Shown here: piece by piece, positions 57,378-64,000 of the stretch
Numbering within the stretch: position 1 is the stretch's first letter
How the letters are laid out: each line of letters starts with the position of its first letter
Source of the DNA: Mikania micrantha
Taxonomy: Eukaryota > Streptophyta > Magnoliopsida > Asterales > Asteraceae
Reading direction: 5' to 3'
DNA length: 64,000 nt
Assembly (NCBI GenBank): GCA_009363875.1
Contig: CM018683.1
Span: 44,815,711-44,879,710 of the forward strand
The notes under the pieces: generated by a model
The model's input: only the letters and a program-made list of their open reading frames with translations
The model's database searches: none
What the model was told of the DNA's origin: nothing
Made by a program: the position numbers and the translations under genes

Positions 57378-57962
57378 AAGTGGTATCAGAGCTTTGGCTC
57401 TTGATTCTGCTCGATTTTCGATCCAAATCATCATATTACAGATTGTAGATTCAAGATTTTTGAAAACCCTAAGTTTCTTAGTCTCCAAGTTACTGTTTGA
57501 TTAGAAAACCGTGGGTTTTTCAGGTTGTTTTGGTCAATAGTGCATTCCAAAAGCTTAAGGATAATGTCCCGAGGTCGTGTACCAAATTTGGTGGTAAGAT
57601 TCGATCAAAATCCAAAGATATCGGGATTTTTGTTGCTGAAAACCCCAGTTTATGCGAATGAGTCGATTGGGCGAATAGCCATTCTGCGAATAGGTCATTC
57701 GGCCGAATAGGTCATTCGGCCGAATAGGTCCCATTCGGTCCAAGAGTTAGTGCGAATAGCCATTCATTCGGCTGATTGAGCTTCATTCAGTCAACAAGTC
57801 ATTCGGTTCTCTACCCATTCGCATGAGACAAGCCATTTGGCCAAAGTTGTTCATTCGGTCCAATTCCACTCATTCGGCCCCCGTTATTCGGCTGATAAAG
57901 CTTCAATAGGCCATCAGCTTTGCAAAATTTTCTAAGTGTTGGATCAACTTATTCTGGACAAG
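57378..57962 (+). other. Element C leader
   Basis: Starts with the primer site. From 57650 to 57900 it has ten or so CATTCGG/GCGAATAGG motifs, an extension of the LTR motif array. No ORF. Confidence 0.7.
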
Positions 57963-59506
57963 ATGGAGGAACTTGCTTTGATGGCTAATCAGAACAACAG
58001 AATTCAGAACCTGTTGCTTTCTGAGACAGAGACGGGGAATTCTAACAAAGCTCCAAAGTTACTATCCTTGGATAATTATCCACATTGGAAGTATCGATTT
58101 GAGATTCACATTAACGGAGTGGATACGAATCTTTGGATGATGATTGACGGTGGGTATTTAGACCACTTAGTGAAGATGGATCACCTATGCTGGTTGCTAA
58201 GATGACTGAGCCTCAGAGAAAGCTGTATGATTTTGAGAAGAAGGCATATGCAATATTGTCTCAGTCTATTGCTACAGATATATTTCACCAATTCAGACAG
58301 TTTACTTCATCAAAACTACTGTGGGATGCTTTGCAACAAAGATATGAGGGGAATGATGCACTGAAGAGCATCAAGTCTAAAGCCTTGAAGAAAGATTTCA
58401 ATAGTTTCATGTGCGTGGGTAATGAGTCTTTGGATGACCTGATTGCTAGATTCTATCATCTCTTGAGTGAGCTCTACAACCATCAAGTAAAGACAACTAC
58501 ACAAGAGAAGATTCAATGTCTAGCTGATGCTTTACCTCCAAAATGGAAATCTTTTCTGATGGTCCGGAAACAGAGTGAGATGATTTCTAACATGGACATT
58601 AATGATTTCATTCAGAAGCGGAAGGAACAGGAGATAGAGAACAAGTGGAAAGCAAAGAGAGTTGCTCAAGTTCAAGATCCATACCTGTATTACTGTACTC
58701 CTACTGTGGAAAGAGCTCCTTCTTCACATGCTCCTCTGAAGACAGCTTTTGTTTCACAGACTAAAGAAGCTCCTGTTTCAAGTCAAACACATTTTAGTCA
58801 ATCAGCTACAACTTCCACATCTCAAAAAAAAGAAAGTCATTCTGTCACAAATTTGAATACAGACAACTTTGACAAAGTAACTGTGGAGGTTGCTAAAGAA
58901 CATATGGGTTTGTTGTCTACACTTGTGAGTTCTTATGATGGGCTGTTAGCTGGGCATATTGGTAATCCACGTTTGACAAATGAAGACTACTCTCATATTG
59001 ATTCTGATAATATGGAAAGGATTGACATTATATGGGCTCTTGCAAGTGCTGTCAGAAGAGCAAAAGACTTTTTCAGAAGGACTGGGAAAGACATCAATCT
59101 GAACAAAGACTCAAAGTTTGGATTTGATATGTCATCTGTTAATTGCTACAACTGTGGGGATAAATGTCATTTTGCAAGACAATGCAACAAGCCTAAGAAG
59201 ATGGGTAATCACAATCCTTTTCAGAATCAAAGATCATCAGCTGCTTACCCAGAGAGAAGGCTAGTACCAATTGACACTCCTGCTAAAGCTAGTTCATCAA
59301 ATGCAAACATGGCACTCTTGGTTCAGAATGATGAGGGAGAAAACTGGGATTTCAGATTCAGCTCTGAAAAGGGAGGAAAAGATAAAGCTTGTGTGGCAGA
59401 GATCAAGGAAGTTGCTGGATCCAGTGATGAAAGTAATTCAGAAGAAACAAAGACAAGTCTGGATGAATCATCAGGATCAGAATCAGAAAGCACATCAGAT
59501 TCATAA
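57963..59506 (+). pseudogene. Element C gag, first part
   Basis: ATG at 57963 (MEELALMANQNN). Gag features YPHWKYRFEIHI and then, after a 1-bp shift near 58150, TEPQRKLYDFEKKA and SKLLWDALQQRYEG; zinc knuckle CYNCGDKCHFARQC at 59144-59185. Ends with an acidic Ser/Glu-rich tail; a frameshift near 59500 joins it to the next part. Confidence 0.82.
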
Positions 59507-59508
59507 CT

Positions 59509-60923
59509 CAAGGAGAGTCAGATGCTGAGTCTGAAGAACCATCTGCTACACAATTTGCTTTGATGGTGAATACTTCTGCTTCATCTCAGTCTCATCCGGT
59601 ATATGATGATTGTTCCTCATCTCAGTCTAGTTGCTTTAATTGTGTTGACCTTGAAAGTAAGGTGCTGGCTTATCAGTAACATAATGCTGACTTGATCAGC
59701 GATCTCAACCAGTGCATTGAGTAAAACAAAATTTTAAAATCAAATGAAAAGGATTTTCAAGCTAAAATTGAGCTATTAAATAGGCAATTGCATGAGGCTG
59801 AGATCGCTGTGCTGAATAAGCAAGATGCTATCACTTTTGCTCTCAATACCATCAATGAGATAAAGAAGAAATTATCCATAGTCGAATGTTACTATGAAAC
59901 TTTGAGTTAGAAGCTCAAGAGCTATGAAAGCTCCTCATACATCATTGAGCACATGATCAGTAATGTGACTGATGTGAAGGGTAAGGGAAAAGAAACAAAA
60001 TACAATCATTGTCCCCCGCCAGTCTTAAATTGCTTTGTCAAATCACCAAATGACAAAGAAATTAAAGACTTTCAAGTTAAAACTCCATTAGTAATTGATC
60101 CTATTGGAATCATTTCTGATGAGGGTTCCTCATTGTCTGAGGAATCTTTTGTGGAAGGAGTGGCTGAGGATTGGGTCTCTGATTCAGAGGATGATCCTAA
60201 TGTTTCTCCTCAAGTGTTTTGTGTTAAGAATCAGGCATCTGGTGTTAAAAAGGTTGACCCAATCTCATCAAAGACAAACATGCCTTCAAAGTTATCCAAA
60301 GCCATATACTTTGTGAAGTCTTCACAATATGGTGAAGCAAGTGAGTCCAAGAAGACTGATAATCTTGTTTTTAATGGAACAAAGGGTTTGGGTTTTAAGT
60401 AGGACAAGACAAAAACAAATTCTTTTCATCAAAACAAAAAGTTTCATTCTAAACCCAAACAGTTTTATCACAAAGATAAACGAGCTTGTTTTGAGTGTGG
60501 TGCACCTAGACATTTTGCTAGATTTTGTCCTCATTTGATTAGACCACAAGTAGCATCACATCGAAAACAAAATCAGAATATTGTTAAAGAGGTCAAATCT
60601 GCTTGTCACTTACCTCAGGTTAAACCCAAACATCCTTCACCCATCAAACCTCAAGATAAGGGTAAACGGGTTATGGTTGATCATGAAACACCCAAAATTG
60701 TTTTTGAGAAACAATCTAAGCCATCTTTAGTGTATTTAAAGAAATCTTTCAGCCAAAACACTGTTTGGATGGTCAAGTCCTTTGCAACTCCTGTTTCTAA
60801 ACCTCCTGATAAATTCAATTCAGATTCAGATGGACAATGGATTGAAATGAAAATCCTGCACTCATTGGGTCAACCCAAGACTGTAAAGGCTTGGGTTCCA
60901 AATTTAACTAATGATTTTTGTAT
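59509..60923 (+). pseudogene. Element C gag, coiled coil and second zinc knuckle
   Basis: One frame interrupted by stops TAA 59677, TAA 59722, TAG 59908 and TAG 60400. A long Lys/Glu/Leu coiled coil (59730-59940) is followed by an acidic region and a second knuckle CFECGAPRHFARFC (about 60487-60530). Long gags with a coiled coil after the knuckle are known in SIRE-type copia elements. Confidence 0.75.
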
Positions 60924-61320
60924 GTGCAGGTTGCCCCAAATGCTGCTCTTAACAGCACTTGGATTGTTGATAGTGGGGCATCAAGGCACATGACTGGAGA
61001 CATATCTCTTCTTACCAATGTTCATTCAATTAAAGGAGTATATGTGGCTTTTGCTGGTGACAAAGGCGGGTTTATTACTGGAGAGGGAATTCTTTAAAAT
61101 GGCCAAGTTTCATTTGATAAGGTCAGATATGTGAAGCAGCTGGAGAACAATCTACTTTCAGTCTCACAGATTTGTGATAAGAAGTACAAGGTTCTGTTTG
61201 ATGATTCTAGCTGCTAGATTCTCAAGCAAGGCATTACCATTCCTGAAGACTGGATTCTGATGTCTGCCCCAAGAAAGCAAGATCTGTATGTTCTCAACAT
61301 GGCCACAGCTTCAACTACAT
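60924..61320 (+). pseudogene. Element C protease and GAG-pre-integrase domain
   Basis: WIVDSGASRHMTG (protease active-site DSGA, ~60962) and LLSVSQICDKKYKVLF ... QDLYVLNM (pre-integrase). Stops TAA 61095 and TAG 61215. The reading frame continues straight into the accessory ORF instead of an integrase. Confidence 0.78.
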
Positions 61321-63158
61321 CTTCTATAGCTGTATTTACTACTGCTTCTTCTGGTCCTTCTATTACACGGTCAGATCCGTACACTATGACTGCTTCAGTT
61401 GCTGATCAGCTTAGCACGCTGAACAGTCTAGTTCTTTGGTTGATAGAGAAGAACCATGAGCAGGACCAAACGATTTCTTAGCTTACACAGAGGGTTAGTG
61501 AATAGGATGCTCTGCTGCTATAGGCTGCTGATCAGAGGGCCGATTTAAGAGGCAAATATGCTGATTTAGAGGAGAGATTGCTCAAGTCTATGGACGAGCA
61601 CAATCAGCTGGCTCTGACAGCTGTTGGCTTCAATGACAGGATCTTGGCTCTTGAGGATGAAAACTTGCGTCTTGCAGAGCAAGTTGAAAGCCTCAAGGAT
61701 TCCCCACCGAGGATTGAGGGTTCTGAGCCTGTCTCCGATGATTCAGACAAGGAGGATGAAGATGAAGATGAAGAAGAGGATAATGAGGAGAAGGTGGATT
61801 ATGATAGTACAGATGATGATGATGATGATGACTCAGGTGATGATGATGATGGTGCTGGGAGTGGCTTTGCGAGTTCATCCAATGCAGGAGAGCCAACCCT
61901 ACCCACCGAGATCAGAACCAAGACCAAGCACGATAGAGCTGCCAAGCCGCCTCAGAGTCAAGCAGAAGAGCCTAAGGAAACTGAAGAGGTTGATGCTATG
62001 CCTGTGAGACGTCTTCTGGATGAGAAGTTGAAGATGATTTTAGACGCTTAGGGTATCATTCAACACTCTGTCAGCTACGACAAAGAGGAAGGCGAGATCA
62101 TCCACTGCCTCTCTAAAGAGCAGATTGCAGAGTTATTCAGGCTGAATCCGGATGAGGTAATGTTGGATACTGATACTGTTCCCATTTCTGATTTTCCTAT
62201 TCCATAGGTTTTTGATGATGTTGATGAGGTAATTCTGGAGGATCTTACAGAGGAAGAGAGCACAAAGTATACTTCAGCTAAAGAGGAGCAGCCTACTTTT
62301 GTTGATCTTTTCGGTCTTCATATTGAGGAGGAACTGAAGAGAAAGATAGATGAGAAGGTTAGCGGCAGTGAGTCTTCAGCAGAAGACATTCAGAAGAGGA
62401 AGGAGGAATGGGCAACTTATTGGGAAGTACTGAAGAAAGACAGTGTTCCACCGATGCCAACTCCGCACACCAAAGTATACAGGACCAAGGGATACAATTC
62501 CGGCAGTCAGATTCTGAGTTGGGCATATTTTCATGATCTGCGATGTTATGCAGTGAAGAGAGAGAAGGGGATCCAGTACTTTCGTTTTCCCCATGACTTC
62601 AAGACGTTGTCGGGATTCGAGGTTAAGCAGCTTGCACGTCTGAAGATGCTATATTGTGAGGATTCAGGGATGTCATCCTGGTTTTCTAGGAAAATCCAGT
62701 TCGAGTACAGAAACAGATGGGTTAACTTCAAGCCACAGCAACCGGAAAGGTATTACCAGCCAGAGATTGATGCCAACACCCGCAGACATAAAGTGATCCT
62801 AAAGTGGATGCCTCCGAATGTCATGAGGAAGATTCCTTTACGGAAGATGCATCAGGACTTCTCGGACAGCTTCATATGGTGGTACTATGACGAGAGGACT
62901 GCTGAGGCTGTGATTGTTTTGTGCAAAGAAGATACATGGGATATGATTCGTATTTTTGATCCTATGTGGCTGACAAATCTGTCGCTAGAAGACGTGAAGA
63001 CCTTATACAGATGTCAAATATTCTTTGATGTTGGAGACATGGAGCAGGCTCTACAGATTATGAGATTCATCCGGCTATGCTTCGTGTTTGATATTCATGC
63101 CGGCTCTAACTGGAAAGCACTTTCGGAAAAGCTTTTAAAGACTGATGCTGACAAGTAG
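61321..63158 (+). pseudogene. Element C accessory ORF: coiled coil, acidic tract, unknown C domain
   Basis: In frame with the protease. Order: Ser/Thr-rich start; coiled coil (YADLEERLLKSMDEHNQ, LEDENLRLAEQVESL; 61530-61700); very acidic Asp/Glu run (61740-61860); Lys/Pro linker; then a compact C-terminal domain of ~240 residues (62420-63158) rich in Trp and Tyr (WAYFHDLRCYAVKREKG, DSFIWWYYDERTAEAV). Stops: TAG at 61479, 61503, 61521, 62049 and 62205, and the terminal TAG 63156-63158. The C domain is not recognised. A position before the 3' LTR recalls the env-like ORF of SIRE elements, but no signal peptide or clear membrane segment was seen. Confidence 0.7.
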
Positions 63159-63181
63159 AGAACTAGGTCCAAGTGGGAGTT

Positions 63182-63811
63182 TGTTGGTGCATGTAATGTC
63201 CCTAGTTCTGTATTTTGTATGATTTGGATTGTATAAAGTTTATATCAGTAATGAAATCGTTTATTCTGTCTTGTTCGTGTGATTAATTGAATTTCATATG
63301 TTTAACTATGTTTGACTTTGACTTTGACTATGTTACAGACCCATTCGTGCGAATGGTACCTACGAATGAGTCCTTTCGCACGAATGAACGAATAGCGAAT
63401 GACTGAGGCGAATGAATGAGTCACTCGCATGACTCATTCGGTTGACCAGCCCATTCGGCTGAGCCATTCGCCCGAATGAGTGTTTCGCACAACTCATTCG
63501 GCCGAATGAGCTCAGTTTATATATAGGACTGCAAACAGAATGTTTCAGTACCTTTTACATCATTTCTCTGACCCCTGAGCACTCCCTGTCATTCTCCTAT
63601 GGTTTTGAGCCGCCTCTCCCTGTCCAACTTCGTTTCTCACCCCGTAGTGCTTCGATTTGGATCAAAACGTTGATTCTACATCATCGGATTGCCACGGGGC
63701 TTGGTGATTTCGATTGGAAAACTCTTGAATAGGATTCTGCACTATTGAAGGGCCTGCCGATCAGAATCTGCAAGGAACCGAGTTGTTTCTGAGGGTTTCT
63801 TAGGTCCTACA
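63182..63811 (+). repeat. Element C 3' LTR
   Basis: 630 bp; differs from the 5' LTR by scattered substitutions and an extra GACTTT repeat near 63320; carries the same palindromes and TATA box. Confidence 0.93.
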
Positions 63812-63833
63812 GTGATGTTGACGATGAAGCCAT

Positions 63834-64000
63834 TTGTTTATTGGTTGTAGGAGTGTTTTATTACTATCATGATTCGTCTATATTTACAGGCTAAAAATAT
63901 TTAATACAAGTAAATAGTCATTAATAGCATCCAACTTGTTCAACTAGCAATATTAATGGGAAGAATTTTTTACAACAGAACAACCGGAATGGGAAACGGG
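63834..64000. other. Right edge, upstream of the small minus-strand gene
   Basis: AT-rich sequence without an ORF; on the minus strand it would be the 5' flank of the gene starting at 63833. Confidence 0.4.

Larger units (their letters stand above)
56755..63811 (+). mobile_element. Element C: SIRE-like copia element without integrase/RT
   Basis: Duplication GTGAT (56750-56754, 63812-63816). LTRs 56755-57377 and 63182-63811 (TGTTGGTGCATG...TCCTACA). PBS TGGTATCAGAGC at 57381-57392; purine-rich GGTCCAAGTGGGAG before the 3' LTR. Coding: long gag with CCHC knuckle, coiled coil and a second knuckle, then copia protease and pre-integrase domains, then directly an acidic coiled-coil ORF. No integrase, RT or RNase H motif in any frame. 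Confidence 0.9.
56460..63833 (-). pseudogene. Small unrecognised gene, minus strand, split by element C
   Basis: Minus ATG at 63831-63833 gives MASSSTS; the frame continues across the element C target site (63812 to 56754) with QSNDKKSRLTAEIMKQNN. It then changes frame near 56640 in a GGATTAAAAAAGGG run and ends as ...RCSMKLKVDFLASYI at about 56450. About 105 residues in total; Lys-rich, no domain recognised. It is convergent with the FAR1-like sequence and could be the second gene of the same MULE-type transposon; that is inference. Confidence 0.5.

Noticed and set aside
61624..62007. 127-codon Met/Arg-rich ORF
   Set aside because: Frame shadow of the acidic GAT/GAA-rich tract of the element C accessory ORF.

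Overview
The window is repeat-rich nuclear DNA of a flowering plant. Evidence for this is GT-AG introns, an AAACCCTAA-type 5' leader, a plant-type G-patch/C2H2 protein, a FAR1-related MULE transposase, Tekay-type Ty3/gypsy and Ty1/copia LTR elements, hAT elements and many (TA)n-flanked fold-back MITEs. The very long gypsy LTRs and this element mix suggest a large eudicot genome, possibly Asteraceae; the sequence does not prove that. There are no bacterial genes, rRNA genes, CRISPR arrays or convincing tRNA genes.

Layout. (1) 1-10885 and 13516-24882 are two near-identical copies of an ~11 kb block. Each copy holds the 3' exons of a G-patch/C2H2 zinc-finger gene (GPATCH8-like). The last intron carries a SINE-like piece, a GAGCTC-rich element, a minus-strand copia element, a hAT element and a second hAT element, nested in that order, followed by a chain of fold-back MITEs separated by TA microsatellites. 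Between the copies lie a 100-N gap (10886-10985) and a single-copy stretch (10986-13515) with the gene's 5' region and G-patch exon. (2) 24795-27300 is 3' flank plus further fold-back elements. (3) 28061-55841 is a FAR1-like MULE transposase pseudogene split by a 25 kb nest. Element A, a non-autonomous Tekay-type element with LTRs of about 4.5 kb, is inserted in an exon (TSD GATAA). Element B, a 13.2 kb nearly complete Tekay-type element, is inserted in the 3' LTR of A (TSD TAAAC). (4) 56450-63833 is a small minus-strand gene split by element C (TSD GTGAT). C is a SIRE-like copia element without integrase or reverse transcriptase, but its protease frame runs into a long coiled-coil/acidic accessory ORF.

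Interactions. The host-type gene is the GPATCH8-like RNA-processing protein. The FAR1-like sequence and the convergent small ORF may be the two genes of one MULE-type transposon. A and C lack reverse transcriptase, yet they keep target-site duplications and similar LTR pairs, so they were probably mobilised in trans; B is the kind of element that could serve A. A and B share primer-binding site, polypurine tract, promoter layout and a recurrent TATA-containing module. The points most worth a second look are the accessory ORF and stop-codon pattern of C, the GTACGTRA repeats confined to the FAR1-like locus, the TATA modules and predicted intra-LTR introns of A and B, and the duplication ending at an assembly gap.
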